This document shows positions 9,381-18,581 of a DNA stretch of 64,000 nt, one piece after another. Numbering within the stretch: the first letter of the stretch is position 1; the number at the start of each line of letters is the position of its first letter. Origin of the DNA: Methylococcaceae bacterium (GTDB lineage: Bacteria; Pseudomonadota; Gammaproteobacteria; Methylococcales; Methylomonadaceae); assembly GCA_030693065.1 (NCBI GenBank), contig JAUYBL010000019.1, positions 184,075-248,074 on the forward strand, read 5' to 3'. The notes beneath the pieces were generated by a model. That model made no database searches. It was not told the origin of the DNA and worked only from the letters and a program-made list of their open reading frames with translations. Made by a program: the position numbers and the translations under genes.

Positions 9381-10361
9381 CTAAGTCAATGCTCCTGCAC
9401 AGCTGGAACCCTGCCCTGCTGTGCAACCAAAACAATGTTCAGCAACACTGATTTTTGCAGCTTCTAAATCTTGCTCAAGCAAATCCTTTAAATGCACCTG
9501 GGTACCGCCTGCCAAAGACAACTCAAGCATCTGGTTGAAATCGCAATCATAGACATAGCCTTGCCAATCAACGCTCACCAGGCTTTTACACATCACTTTG
9601 CTTAGATTTTCCGGCTGGTAAGCATCTTTCAACAATTGTAAATACTGATCGAACACCAGACTTTGCTGTTCATGCTGCTTACCTTTGGCAAATAACACGG
9701 CTCCGAAACGTTGAATAGGCATATTGACCAGCGCGAACAGCTGATTAAAGCGTATATCGAAATGTTCAAGCAAATACTTGCGATAGTCAGCTTCCAACTG
9801 CTGTTGCGGCGGCGGCAAACTCGGGCCTTGCGGATTAAAAACCAAATTAAGCACCAAGCCGCTACCGGCAATGCCATAACCCAGCGTATTCAGTTTTTTC
9901 AACGCCTTAATGGAAGCGGCAAACGCGCCTTTACCGCGCTGCGCATCGACATTGCTTTCCAGATAACAGGGTAGCGAAGCAATAACTTCTACTTGATGCT
10001 CCGCCAAAAAATCAGCAGCCCATTGATAGCCCGGCTCCACCAAAATAGTCGGATTGCAGCGATCGATGATATGCAGACCTTGCTGTTTGGCAGCTTGCAC
10101 AAGCCAGCGAAATTCAGGATTCATTTCCGGCGATCCGCCAGTCACATCCAGCTGTTTAATTTGCTGTTTTTCGGCAAATTGCAGGGCAATCACCATGGTC
10201 TCGCGCGACATCAGTTCCGTGCGTTTCGGCCCCGCATTTACATGACAATGCATGCAACTCAAATTGCACAGATAACCCAGATTCATTTGTAAGGTGGTCA
10301 GCCGGTCGCGGCGAATTTGCGGAAAATGGCTGTTGAGCAATAAAGATTTAACGTTATACAT
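9381..10361 (-). CDS. arsS: Arsenosugar-biosynthesis radical SAM protein ArsS
   Basis: The radical-SAM cluster motif is Cys32-x3-Cys36-x2-Cys39 (CNLSCMHCHV). Further cysteines stand at about residues 180-320, and the tail HCFGCTAGQGSSCAGALT is typical of ArsS (TIGR04167), where extra cysteines bind auxiliary Fe-S. ArsS is proposed to transfer a 5'-deoxyadenosyl group to methylated arsenicals on the way to arsenosugars. It overlaps the upstream transferase by 8 bases and is the third gene of an arsM-transferase-arsS operon, exactly the context expected. Some homologues carry selenocysteine near the C-terminus; here only Cys codons are seen. Length (326 aa) is normal. Confidence 0.85.
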   Translation of the reverse strand: MYNVKSLLLNSHFPQIRRDRLTTLQMNLGYLCNLSCMHCHVNAGPKRTELMSRETMVIALQFAEKQQIKQLDVTGGSPEMNPEFRWLVQAAKQQGLHIIDRCNPTILVEPGYQWAADFLAEHQVEVIASLPCYLESNVDAQRGKGAFAASIKALKKLNTLGYGIAGSGLVLNLVFNPQGPSLPPPQQQLEADYRKYLLEHFDIRFNQLFALVNMPIQRFGAVLFAKGKQHEQQSLVFDQYLQLLKDAYQPENLSKVMCKSLVSVDWQGYVYDCDFNQMLELSLAGGTQVHLKDLLEQDLEAAKISVAEHCFGCTAGQGSSCAGALT

Positions 10362-11061
10362 AACCGAAACCTTTAAAAAAATTTAACGGCAAGGATTCTA
10401 AAAAACGGATCAGCTCAAGTTGTTCCGGCATAGGGTCGCTTAAGAGACGTAGCGACTCGTGTAAATGAATCAAATCCTGCAGCTCATCGACATCTTGCAG
10501 CGGTGTTATTGTTTGCATCTCGCCCAGCGAATCGATTTTGTTTAAAAATTGCTGACCGGTATCGGCGGCACTGTATGTGACGTCGGTCCAAAGATTATGC
10601 GGCAAGCTGCAGTTGCCGCCAAATAACCAAAATCCACCATCAACACTCGGACCGAACGCAAACCGGGCATGTTCGTCACGCGCCAGCCAGTCTGCGGCCT
10701 TAAGCAGATGTTTCACCGTCATTTGGGGAATATCGGCCCCGACCAAAATAACAAAATCGTATTGTTTCAATAACGTCTCGTAAACTAGCGACATGCGCTC
10801 GCCTAAGCCTCCTTCACCTTGCCACAAACAAGGCAAACCTTGCCAAAGATCGTCAGCCAGAGCCGATTGTTCCGCCACTGCATAAAAACCCTGAAGCGCA
10901 GTTTGCTTCCCCGATGCATTGATTACCGCCGCAACCGCACGAGCAGCCGCCAGATGAAATGACTCAGCAGCGTCAACGCCCAGTTCTTTAGCCAAACGAG
11001 TCTTGACCGGCGAAATTCCAGGCGTTTTAACAAACAACGCAATCGCGCCGTACATGGTCAT
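10354..11061 (-). CDS. TIGR04282-family arsenosugar-associated glycosyltransferase
   Basis: The 235-aa form starting at 11061 is preferred. Its ATG overlaps the arsM stop as TGATG, a classic translational-coupling junction, and the family's usual opening (YGAIALFVKTPGISPVKTRLA) follows directly. The longer frame back to 11115 would overlap arsM by 55 bases. The nucleotide-transferase fold shows KTRLA near the start, LVGADIPQM for the metal-binding GAD motif, and FGPSVDGGFWLFGG. The family is found beside arsM and arsS and is presumed to work in arsenosugar assembly; its exact substrate is unproven. Confidence 0.8.
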   Translation of the reverse strand: MTMYGAIALFVKTPGISPVKTRLAKELGVDAAESFHLAAARAVAAVINASGKQTALQGFYAVAEQSALADDLWQGLPCLWQGEGGLGERMSLVYETLLKQYDFVILVGADIPQMTVKHLLKAADWLARDEHARFAFGPSVDGGFWLFGGNCSLPHNLWTDVTYSAADTGQQFLNKIDSLGEMQTITPLQDVDELQDLIHLHESLRLLSDPMPEQLELIRFLESLPLNFFKGFGYV

Positions 11062-12107
11062 CAGCAGCAAGCCGCTCCGGATTTCGTCGACAGACTGGTA
11101 TTGGGCGGTGCGCAATCAAACAAACCAAAATGCGTGCTTTTGTCGCCAATTAATTGAAAATATTCCGCGTATCGAGTGCTGCCAAGCATATCGGCAGTAT
11201 TGCCGCAGACGCGCAAAGGCTTGCCGGTTTCCAAATGATGATGGTCATCCAGGTCGAAGGCATGCGGATGTTGCGGCAACGTGCCTTTATAGATGGCAAT
11301 CTGACCGAAGTCTTCGCAGCGGTCTTCCAGCGAAACTTTAAACGCCCTCACAGTAATCGAACGGAACGCGACCATACCAATTTTGTTGGCAACTTCCAGG
11401 TCATCCAACGTGATAGGATTTTCTTTGACAATACGCACATCGGGACAGCCCAAGTCTTGCATGATGCGGCGAAAATCTTCCCAATACAGAGCGCCGCCCA
11501 AACATTCGCCCAGCAATACTGGATCCAGTCTAAGTGCTTGAGGAATGCGCCGATCGGCATAGACATCAGAAAAATACAGCTCGCCGCCGGGCTTGAGCAC
11601 GCGGAAAATTTCCGCAAGCACTTTGCGTTTATCCGGCGACAAATTGATGACGCAGTTTGACACCACGACATCAATGGAATTATCAGCAATATCGGCGGTA
11701 GTCAGGTCTTCGATATGCCCAAGATGAAATTCGACATTAGAGCGGGCATAACCGTAACGCTCGGCATGCCAATCGCAGTGGCGCTTAGCGACGGCAAGTT
11801 GCTCTTCGGTCATATCGACACCGATCACCCTGCCGTGCTCGCCCACCAGACGCGACAACAAATAACAATCCCGCCCCGAACCACAACCCAAATCAAGTAC
11901 CGTTCGACCTTCCAACGCTGGCGGCAATGGCGAGCCGCAGCCGTAAAAACGGGAAACAACCTCAGGATGCAGGTCGGCAAGAAACGGCCGTAAATGCCAG
12001 GGCATGGCGTCTAATGTGCAGCAAGCACTGGTTTTTAAATCATCGCTGGATGTCAGCACCTGCCCGTAATAATTTTGTACTGATTCACTAATAAGTGTGT
12101 CAGTCAT
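11061..12107 (-). CDS. arsM: Arsenite S-adenosylmethionine methyltransferase (ArsM)
   Basis: A class-I SAM methyltransferase with VLDLGCGSGRDCYLLSRLVG (motif I) and acidic GVDMTEEQL (motif II). The ArsM cysteines are visible: SACC near residue 35 (using the later start), SNCVINLSPDK, and a C-terminal AACC pair. They bind trivalent arsenic while it is methylated. The start at 12107 is chosen because GGAGG lies 4 bases before it; the frame also opens 18 bases upstream without a site. It is first of three overlapping genes, so it supplies methylated arsenicals to ArsS. No arsR-type regulator is adjacent. Confidence 0.87.
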   Translation of the reverse strand: MTDTLISESVQNYYGQVLTSSDDLKTSACCTLDAMPWHLRPFLADLHPEVVSRFYGCGSPLPPALEGRTVLDLGCGSGRDCYLLSRLVGEHGRVIGVDMTEEQLAVAKRHCDWHAERYGYARSNVEFHLGHIEDLTTADIADNSIDVVVSNCVINLSPDKRKVLAEIFRVLKPGGELYFSDVYADRRIPQALRLDPVLLGECLGGALYWEDFRRIMQDLGCPDVRIVKENPITLDDLEVANKIGMVAFRSITVRAFKVSLEDRCEDFGQIAIYKGTLPQHPHAFDLDDHHHLETGKPLRVCGNTADMLGSTRYAEYFQLIGDKSTHFGLFDCAPPNTSLSTKSGAACC

Positions 12108-12531
12108 GACGCCTCCAAAGTACATGAGAATGTTAAAAAATATAAATTTGCCAAAAGATTACAAAACTATCAATTAAGTAACCTTATGCGAAAAAATTAC
12201 TGGTAATAGTAAAATCGAACTTTACCCATTACAAAGTCGATTATTACATGACAACCTTACACAAGGATGCGATTAATTCTTAAGTATAATTGTGTTGCTT
12301 TTTACTCGTATAGACGATGTTGAAGGAAATGCCGACGATCTTATTAGTGCCTTACAAGGCCATCTAACCAATAACAAGGTGTGTCTTTTTAAGTGCTGCA
12401 GCTATACTGCACGCCATTGACCGTCTTTATTAGGTACGACAGAGGTAAGTTTTTTATCATCTTGCTACCCGATACATTGGACTGTACTCAAAAAAATCAA
12501 ATCTATTCGAATTCAAAGAGGCGTTAAATTC
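12108..12531. other. Divergent intergenic region between arsM and glmM
   Basis: About 420 bases with no convincing gene. It is AT-rich close to arsM and presumably holds the promoters for both divergent units. One short open stretch (about 12296-12419, ending at TGA) has no good start and no family I recognise. In many gammaproteobacteria folP precedes glmM; it is absent here. Confidence 0.5.
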
Positions 12532-13872
12532 ATGACGAGAAAATATTTTGGTACCGACGGAATCAGAGGAAAAGTGGGCGAACCCCCAATTACTGCCGAT
12601 TTCTTATTGAAATTAGGCTGGGCTGCTGGCCGTGTATTCGCCAGCGAAGGGGAAGGTTTTGTGCTGGTCGGTAAAGACACACGAATTTCCGGGTATATGT
12701 TCGAATCAGCATTAGAAGCAGGCTTAACTGCCGCGGGCGTAGATACGCGTTTATTAGGCCCGATGCCTACACCTGGAATTGCTTACTTGACACGTACGCT
12801 GAGAGCCCATGCAGGCATCGTCATAAGCGCATCGCACAACCCTTATTACGATAACGGCGTTAAGTTCTTTTCTGTACAAGGCACGAAATTGCCAGATGAA
12901 TTAGAACGCAAAATGGAAAAGTATTTAGATTCTCCTATGACTACGGTTGAATCAGCAAAACTAGGCAAGGCCAAGCGACTAACCGATGCGGCAGGTCGCT
13001 ACATAGAATTTTGCAAAGGCAGCGTACCGACTCGTTTGGATTTTGGCGGTATGCGGATCGTCATCGATTGTGCCAATGGCGCCACGTATCACATAGCCCC
13101 ACATGTCTTCAGCGAAGTAGGCGCTGAGGTGGTATCAATTGGCGTGGAACCTGATGGCATTAACATCAATGAAGAATGCGGTGCAACTAAACCAGAGAAG
13201 CTTGCGGCTACCGTACTGGCTTATCGAGCCGATATGGGTATTGCCTTAGATGGTGACGGTGATCGTTTGATCATGGTTGATCACAAAGGTGAGATCGTTG
13301 ATGGTGATGAGCTTATCTACATTATCGCCAAATCAAGATTAAAAGCGGGACAAATGTCTGGGCCCGTAGTCGGCACTTTGATGACCAACTTAGGCATGGA
13401 ACATGGCTTGAAAAAGCTGGGGCTGGATTTGGTTAGATCCAAAGTAGGTGATCGCTATGTCATGGAAATGCTAGTGAAGCATAAAAGCATATTAGGTGGC
13501 GAAAACTCTGGTCATATTATTTGTCTTGATAGAACAACGACTGGTGATGGCATTATCGCTGCATTGCAAATTATGGCGGAAATGCAGGATACGGGAAAAA
13601 GCCTGCATGAATTAAAATCCGATATGCAGAAATATCCGCAAATACTGGTAAACATCAAAACAGGAAAAAAGATCAATCCTGATGAAGATGAAGGCATTCA
13701 AAAAGCAGTGAAAGCGGTAGAAAAGAAGCTTGGCAACACTGGACGAGTATTACTTAGAGCATCCGGCACAGAGCCGTTAATTCGAGTAATGGTTGAAGGA
13801 CAAGATCAAGAATCAGTTAAAAGCTACGCCAACCAATTGGCTGAAGAGGTCAGGAAAGCAATAGGCGCTTGA
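12532..13872 (+). CDS. glmM: Phosphoglucosamine mutase GlmM
   Basis: Converts glucosamine-6-phosphate to glucosamine-1-phosphate for UDP-GlcNAc, peptidoglycan and LPS. The catalytic serine is Ser101 in [12 protein letters not shown]. The metal loop is DGDGDR near residue 243, the sugar loop GGENSGH, and the phosphate loop [12 protein letters not shown] near the C-terminus. Length 446 aa equals E. coli GlmM. An AGAGGCG site precedes the ATG. Its position directly before secG and tRNA-Leu(GAG) reproduces the conserved gammaproteobacterial order. Confidence 0.97.
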   Translation: MTRKYFGTDGIRGKVGEPPITADFLLKLGWAAGRVFASEGEGFVLVGKDTRISGYMFESALEAGLTAAGVDTRLLGPMPTPGIAYLTRTLRAHAGIVISASHNPYYDNGVKFFSVQGTKLPDELERKMEKYLDSPMTTVESAKLGKAKRLTDAAGRYIEFCKGSVPTRLDFGGMRIVIDCANGATYHIAPHVFSEVGAEVVSIGVEPDGININEECGATKPEKLAATVLAYRADMGIALDGDGDRLIMVDHKGEIVDGDELIYIIAKSRLKAGQMSGPVVGTLMTNLGMEHGLKKLGLDLVRSKVGDRYVMEMLVKHKSILGGENSGHIICLDRTTTGDGIIAALQIMAEMQDTGKSLHELKSDMQKYPQILVNIKTGKKINPDEDEGIQKAVKAVEKKLGNTGRVLLRASGTEPLIRVMVEGQDQESVKSYANQLAEEVRKAIGA

Positions 13873-14055
13873 ACAAAGGGAGGTAAGCATATACTATACG
13901 CGCTCTTAAATTCAGTTGGCACAATTGGTGTTACGTGCAGTAAAGACGTAATGTAACGTCGCTGATTTTTAGCCATCAACGGGTAGATTTTCGCGATATT
14001 AATGCGCTACCCATGCAGATTTATAATTTGGATTGGAAAAAGTTTAGACCTTGCT

Positions 14056-14607
14056 ATGTATCAAGTAATCATTGTTATTCATGTGTTGTTGGGATTAGGT
14101 GTTGTTGGTTTGATACTTATGCAACAGGGTAAAGGCGCCGACGCAGGTGCTGCATTTGGTACCGGCTCATCCACCTCGGTTTTTGGTGCTCAGGGCGCTG
14201 CTTCATTTTTATCACGCTCCACAGCGATTTTGGCCACCTTGTTTTTTACAACAAGCTTAGGACTAGCCATCTTGAATGGACAAAGAGGCTCAGCGAACGA
14301 TTTAATCACTGCCCCCAAAACACAGGATGAAATAACAAGCATATCTGCACCGGCTCAACCCAAAAGCCCTGAAGACATTCCAACTCAGCCAGCCACTATA
14401 ACTGAGCCAGCACCAGCTATAGAAACACAGGTACAGCCAAATCCGGCAGATACCGCAGTTAGCCAACCTGAAGAAGCTAAAACAGCAGCTCCTATTGAAA
14501 GTCCCGCAAAGGTAATTGAAAAACCTGCTGTAGTTAAAGAAGCAAAGCCAGCGCCGAAATCCAAAGAAACTAAAGCGCCTAAAAAAGCTCAAAAACAAAC
14601 TGATTAA
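14056..14607 (+). CDS. secG: Protein translocase subunit SecG
   Basis: SecG stabilises the SecYEG translocon. The start at 14056 ([15 protein letters not shown]) is chosen because it gives the standard SecG N-terminus; an earlier in-frame start would add 18 non-homologous residues. Two membrane helices flank the family motif [15 protein letters not shown] and the loop [20 protein letters not shown]. After the second helix comes a tail of about 110 residues rich in Pro, Ala, Lys and Glu. It is longer than in E. coli SecG (110 aa in total), and this kind of low-complexity tail varies freely between species. Confidence 0.93.
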   Translation: MYQVIIVIHVLLGLGVVGLILMQQGKGADAGAAFGTGSSTSVFGAQGAASFLSRSTAILATLFFTTSLGLAILNGQRGSANDLITAPKTQDEITSISAPAQPKSPEDIPTQPATITEPAPAIETQVQPNPADTAVSQPEEAKTAAPIESPAKVIEKPAVVKEAKPAPKSKETKAPKKAQKQTD

Positions 14608-14615
14608 AAAATGAA

Positions 14616-14700
14616 GCCGACGTGGTGAAATTGGTAGACACGCCATCTTGAGGGGGTGGTGACGCAAGTCGTGGCGGTTCAAGTCCGCCCGTCGGTACCA
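14616..14700 (+). tRNA. tRNA-Leu(GAG)
   Basis: An 85-base cloverleaf with a long variable arm, as in leucine tRNAs. The acceptor stem is GCCGACG/CGTCGGT (a G-U closing pair), the discriminator A, and CCA is encoded. The anticodon loop TTGAGGG gives anticodon GAG. It lies 8 bases after secG, as in E. coli leuU. Its 3' end borders the integrase remnant, so it is a likely attachment site. Confidence 0.95.
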
Positions 14701-14732
14701 TATATGGGTTTTAAGAAACCCAAAGAAGTACA

Positions 14733-14767
14733 AAAACCCGCAAGTTACCTAGCTTCGCGGGTTTTTT
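14733..14767 (+). terminator. Rho-independent terminator after tRNA-Leu
   Basis: AAAACCCGC and GCGGGTTTT form a 9-bp stem around a 15-base loop, ending in a T-run. It closes the glmM-secG-tRNA unit. A smaller hairpin (GGGTTTTAAGAAACCC) lies between it and the tRNA. Confidence 0.75.
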
Positions 14768-14782
14768 ATTGTTCAACGAAAT

Positions 14783-14857
14783 GCAGTAACATTTTATGCA
14801 GTAACTTTTACAGTAACTCTAAAGCAGCAACAAAATTTACTGCACAGGAGTTACTGC
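14783..14857. repeat. CAGTAAC repeat cluster before the integrase remnant
   Basis: GCAGTAAC occurs at 14783 and 14798 and CAGTAAC at 14811, in direct orientation with 13-15-base spacing. Inverted copies TTACTGC and GTTACTGC stand at 14837 and 14850, immediately before the integrase start. The arrangement resembles arm-type integrase or excisionase sites, or an autoregulatory operator. It is likely left from the integrated element. Confidence 0.45.
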
Positions 14858-14859
14858 AA

Positions 14860-15440
14860 ATGACTATAAATCTATTAACAGACCCAGTTCTTAAGAACAC
14901 CAAGCCAGAATCTAAAGACAAACGCTTGATTGAGGTTGCTTGTATCTGCTTATCAAATCGAATAGTTCAAAATGGTGGTGCAGGGATTACACCTGACCCG
15001 ATGGCAAACGCAACACATTATCAGTGGGCACTTATCCTGATACCAGCCTGAAGCAAGCGAGGAATAAAAGAAACTATGCTAGGAAACAGCTTACCAAGTT
15101 CAATAACGGTAGAGTGTCTGATGGGTTGCCGATATTAAACAGCTTTGCAGGTATTACCCGGCAATGGTTGGATTCAATCGCACACTTAACCAGTGAAAAA
15201 ACGCATACCAAGAAAACTTCAAGAATTGAGCGGCTGGCCTTCCCTCTTCTTGGTGATCTTGCAATCAATCAGATCAAATCTTCCGATGTAATAGCAACCC
15301 TTAAACTCATGATTGATAAATCACAGCTTGAGACAGCCCACAGGTTGCACGGCGAAATTAGCTCAGTGCTGGCCTATGCAATTGTTCATAACTTCACCGA
15401 CTACGACCCATTCAACGAGTATGACGCCCTCCTCCGATAA
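14860..15440 (+). pseudogene. Degraded P4-type tyrosine integrase
   Basis: An AGGAG site precedes ATG 14860. The first frame reads like the DUF4102 N-terminus of phage-P4-type integrases (LLTDPVLKNTKP...) but is garbled and stops at 15051. A second frame from about 15024 resumes with GTYPDTSLKQARNKRNYARK, the family's SLGTYPD-x-SL-x-EAR motif. It continues through the core-binding domain (RLAFPLLGDLAINQI) to about DYDPF, where it breaks into unrelated DNA. The catalytic Arg/His/Tyr domain is gone. So it carries at least one frameshift and a 3' truncation. It sits directly 3' of tRNA-Leu, a usual target for this family. Confidence 0.75.
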
Positions 15441-15638
15441 AATACGACTGACGACCAGTCGTGCGTCGATGAGCTCACCTGTCACCGATGGTTTTTTCTG
15501 CTTCTTCTGGCTCGGCTTGGCGGGGCGCGTAATGCGTATCGGTGTTTGTGCAACCCATTGCCAGTGGCGTTTGCCGTGAAAATCGACTTCCCGTGCTTTC
15601 TCAAAAGACAACGCGTCAGCCACTTGAGCACAAAGCAT
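15405..15638 (-). pseudogene. IS4-like transposase remnant
   Basis: The minus-strand frame contains ELIDARLVVSRILSEEG followed by VILVEW, resembling the ELxEWLLLT segment of IS4/Tn5-type transposases, with a basic stretch (RPAKPSQKKQKKPS) before it. Neither a start nor the DDE C-terminus is present. Homology fades near 15405, where the truncated integrase meets it, so this insertion probably disrupted the integrase. Confidence 0.45.
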
Positions 15639-15720
15639 TGATTGCCCTTAGAATTCAACCGTGAGTGACTTTTTTATCGCGTCTTAGCCACAACCAATTG
15701 TTGACCCTCCCATTGATGCA

Positions 15721-15825
15721 TATGCCCGACAGAGTGAGCCTTATCGCGCCAAGATCAAAAGTAAGGTTGAGCGCTTTAACAACTACTTTATCACTCCCCT
15801 TGCGGTGGATCTGAAACAGGCATGA
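15721..15825 (+). pseudogene. IS21-like (IstA) transposase remnant
   Basis: Thirty-four codons before a stop read YRAKIKSKVERFNNYF and ITPLA, matching the PYRAKTKGKVERFNxYL...PLA segment just after the DDE core of IS21-family IstA. Nothing recognisable precedes or follows. It is a fragment within the tRNA-Leu scar. Confidence 0.5.
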
Positions 15826-16120
15826 CTGGCGAATCGAGACAAAGAGGCGGACAGGTCTGTAGTATTCACATCATGACCCAGCAAGCGAAGCGCGGCGACC
15901 AAGATAGTGGCCACGAAATAATATAAAAGCTTTTTTGCTGACTACGCCTGCGAGTTGAGTGCTTTAGCTATATCCCATAGAAATTTTAAAACCGGTACTT
16001 TTAATCGGCTTTTTAATGTGTGAATTTCCGGAAGTGTTGCAGCTAAATACCAATGGATAGCTTTAAGTATTGAGCAAATGCGGTTACAAACTGGTTACAT
16101 TTTACAAAAACGCCAGACAT
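15826..16120. other. Uninterpretable scar DNA before tRNA-Lys
   Basis: About 295 bases with no coding frame or repeat I can support. Together with the integrase and transposase fragments it fills the tRNA-Leu to tRNA-Lys interval. Confidence 0.4.
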
Positions 16121-16149
16121 AAAAAAGGGCTGCTAATGTGCAACCCTTT
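16121..16149 (-). terminator. Rho-independent terminator after tRNA-Lys
   Basis: On the minus strand AAGGGTTGC pairs with GCAGCCCTT (one G-U) around a 6-base loop, followed by a T-run. It lies 9 bases past the tRNA CCA end. Confidence 0.75.
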
Positions 16150-16157
16150 GAATTCAT

Positions 16158-16233
16158 TGGTGGGGTGTTAGGGATTCGAACCCTAGACCTATGGATTAAG
16201 AGTCCACTGCTCTACCAACTGAGCTAACACCCC
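16158..16233 (-). tRNA. tRNA-Lys(CUU)
   Basis: A 76-base cloverleaf: acceptor GGGGTGT/ACACCCC, D-arm GCTCAGTTGGTAGAGC, anticodon loop CTCTTAA giving CTT, T-arm GGGTTCGAATCCC, discriminator A and encoded CCA. The CTT lysine isoacceptor is extra to the usual TTT one in gammaproteobacteria. Confidence 0.95.
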
Positions 16234-16326
16234 TTCTAAAACATAACTGTTCAGAACTGGGCGAATTCTAAAGGATTTTCGAGATAATTCCAAGAAAAAT
16301 AAGCTAGTTATTTGTTTTTTAACGGT

Positions 16327-16917
16327 TTATTTTAACTTTAACAGGGCTTTTGCTAATTCCTGACTCAGTGTTGCCAGTGTGCCATTCAGCGCTTTTACGG
16401 TGCCGACGATAGTGGCATTTTCAGGTTTAGTTTGGATTTTAGAAAAGCCATTGCTGATAACGGTGTGCGTTTTTTGATCCATGATGGCCCAGTTGGCTTC
16501 AAGATTGGCGGACTGCTCGGGCTTGGCGTCGAAACGACTGATTTGCACAATGATTTGGTAATCAATACTGCCGTAAGCACTCCAAGGGTAGGCCCTGATA
16601 ATTTGGCTGGGTTGTAGTGCTGTTAGATTTTGGGCTAACACTTCGGCAATATTGTCTTTTAAGGGTGCGGCCCATTGGTGTAATTCGGCGATTTGCAGAT
16701 TGTTATCAGCATCACGGGTCACCAATTGCTTGCGCTCCAGCAATGCAGGAATCGATATAGGGCCAATGCCGACAATCAATTTTTTTACTTGCGTATCGGC
16801 GCTAACGGCAGGCACATCAAACTGGGGTTCCAGGACATAAAAATGGGTGGGCGGCGTTGCAGTACAGGCTGAAAGCAAGCCGCCTATAACGATTGATTTA
16901 ATAATGCGGTTAGCCAT
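16327..16917 (-). CDS. pqiC: PqiC-type outer-membrane lipoprotein
   Basis: A 196-aa protein with lipobox LLSAC, lipidation expected at Cys18, followed by the DUF330/ABC-auxiliary fold (THFYVLEP, IPALLERKQLVTRD, QWAAPL, and a WxAYGSIDYQI strand). PqiC sits on the inner face of the outer membrane and completes the lipid-transport tunnel made by PqiB. It is the last gene of pqiA-pqiA-pqiB-pqiC, with only 2 bases between PqiB's stop and its start. Confidence 0.87.
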   Translation of the reverse strand: MANRIIKSIVIGGLLSACTATPPTHFYVLEPQFDVPAVSADTQVKKLIVGIGPISIPALLERKQLVTRDADNNLQIAELHQWAAPLKDNIAEVLAQNLTALQPSQIIRAYPWSAYGSIDYQIIVQISRFDAKPEQSANLEANWAIMDQKTHTVISNGFSKIQTKPENATIVGTVKALNGTLATLSQELAKALLKLK

Positions 16918-16919
16918 GC

Positions 16920-18581
16920 TTATTCCCCTTCCTTACCGCGAAGTAGTGAGTCTGGATGCTGCTCCAGATAATCAGTGAGTTGTTTCACTGAGCCGGCGGC
17001 GCGGGTCAGTTCTTGCAATAATTTCTCCAACTCATAATGTGTGCTGGCGCCAGGTTCTAAGGTAGTTAACACTTTTTGCGCGGAGCTCATGGTTTTGTCG
17101 GTGGCGCTTAATGTGCCTTTGGCTACGATCAGCATATCTTTGGCGGCTTTAGAAGTGCCTTGCAACGATTGCAGGGTTTTGTTGACCTCATCACTCAAAT
17201 TATCCAACGGTAATTTGGCGATTTTATCCATGATGACAGTGGCGGAACGAGTAAGTTGATCTAGCGAACCCGCCGTGGTGGGAAACTCAGGATAGATACT
17301 CTTATTATCATTAAGCACCACCGGAATTTTCGGATAGAAATCCAGGTCTACCAGTAATTGTCCGGTCAAAAAGCTACCGGTTTGTAATTGCGCACGCAGG
17401 CCTTTTTTAATCAGCTGGGCAATGATTTCTTTATCGCTAAGATGCGATTTATCGTTGATTTTATGGATGCGTTCCAGCTCCAGCTCAATCGTTACCGGCA
17501 CTTGGATGTCTTGAGTGGTTTCATTCAGTTCCAAGTCAATATGTACCACTTTGCCTACCGGAATACCCCGTAATTGCACCGGCGCACCTTCGGTTAACCC
17601 GCGCACTGAGCCTTTAAAATACATCACATATCTCAACGTGTTGGTGTAAACAACTTGGGTTGATAACTGATAATTGTCATACAGCTGAAATTGCGTATTT
17701 TCCGGCTGAATATTCTCTACCGGGTCTTCCGGATCGCTTCGAAAAGCAATACCCCCACTAAGTAATGAAACTATCGGTCCGGTGCGGACTTTAAAACCAT
17801 CTGCGCCAGCGGATAAATCAATACCGCTGTCAATCCAGAAACGGGTTTTTTTTCTGACGAATTGATCGTATGGCTTATTGATAAAAATAGTCAGGCGTAT
17901 GGAGTTAGCATCTTCGGACAATTCGTGAGCAAGCACCGATCCGACGTTAATGCCATGAAAATTGATCTGCGTACCGGCTCTTAACGAGCCAAGATTATTG
18001 GCCTCGAGAATAAATTGCCTTCCTTCAGTATTCGTTTTCAGTGGCGGCGGAGTAGCGAGTCCAACAAACTCGGTTTTTGCATCACCATCACCCGGTTTTA
18101 TTTCAATATAAGCCCCGGATAATAAGGTGCCCAGCCCGGAAATGCCGGATAGTCCCACTTGAGGTCGCACCACCCAAAACCGGCTGTGTTCTTTCAGGTA
18201 ATCATCAGCCGTATTGCTCATTTGCGCAGTCACCCGGATGGTTTTCATATCATCATTGATAGAAATTGCCGTGACTTTGCCGATTTCCACATCCAAGTAT
18301 TTGATTTTGGTTTTATCTACCTCTAAGCCTTCTGCAGTAGGAAAGGTAATGGTAATTTCCGGGCCTTTTTCCATCATGGCTTTGGAAATCAGCCATCCAC
18401 TGACCAGCAAGGCGACCAGTGGTAAAAACCATACTAAAGGCAATTCAGTGCGTTTATTGATTGCTGCGTCAGCCGCTTCGGCTGTATCGGCAATTGCTCC
18501 GGCATCGCCTAAAGCGCCTACAGTTGGTGCTCTACCTTCGGCATCCCTGCCGTCGTCGATCGGATCGTTAAAGTCATTCAT
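16920..18581 (-). CDS. pqiB: PqiB, MCE-domain lipid-transport protein
   Basis: The 553-aa protein has a cytoplasmic N-terminus, one membrane helix (LVWFLPLVALLVSGWLI), then three MCE/MlaD domains (GLEVDKTKIKYLDVEIGKV near 85; AGTQINFHGINVGSV near 205; GAPVQLRGIPVGKV near 330) and a long C-terminal helical needle. In E. coli, PqiB hexamers form a hollow syringe that spans the periplasm and carries lipids between membranes. Its start overlaps the upstream pqiA by 8 bases. The product matches E. coli PqiB (546 aa) in length. Confidence 0.93.
   Translation of the reverse strand: MNDFNDPIDDGRDAEGRAPTVGALGDAGAIADTAEAADAAINKRTELPLVWFLPLVALLVSGWLISKAMMEKGPEITITFPTAEGLEVDKTKIKYLDVEIGKVTAISINDDMKTIRVTAQMSNTADDYLKEHSRFWVVRPQVGLSGISGLGTLLSGAYIEIKPGDGDAKTEFVGLATPPPLKTNTEGRQFILEANNLGSLRAGTQINFHGINVGSVLAHELSEDANSIRLTIFINKPYDQFVRKKTRFWIDSGIDLSAGADGFKVRTGPIVSLLSGGIAFRSDPEDPVENIQPENTQFQLYDNYQLSTQVVYTNTLRYVMYFKGSVRGLTEGAPVQLRGIPVGKVVHIDLELNETTQDIQVPVTIELELERIHKINDKSHLSDKEIIAQLIKKGLRAQLQTGSFLTGQLLVDLDFYPKIPVVLNDNKSIYPEFPTTAGSLDQLTRSATVIMDKIAKLPLDNLSDEVNKTLQSLQGTSKAAKDMLIVAKGTLSATDKTMSSAQKVLTTLEPGASTHYELEKLLQELTRAAGSVKQLTDYLEQHPDSLLRGKEGE

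Noticed and set aside
12296..12419. About 40 open codons upstream of glmM
   Set aside because: No start with a ribosome-binding site and no recognised motif; probably spacer.
14302..14733. 143-aa minus-strand ORF rich in Phe, Cys, Arg and Ser
   Set aside because: Antisense of the SecG tail and tRNA-Leu; no family likeness.
14783..14857. CRISPR-like array
   Set aside because: Repeats are only 7-8 bases in both orientations and no spacers of even length are present.
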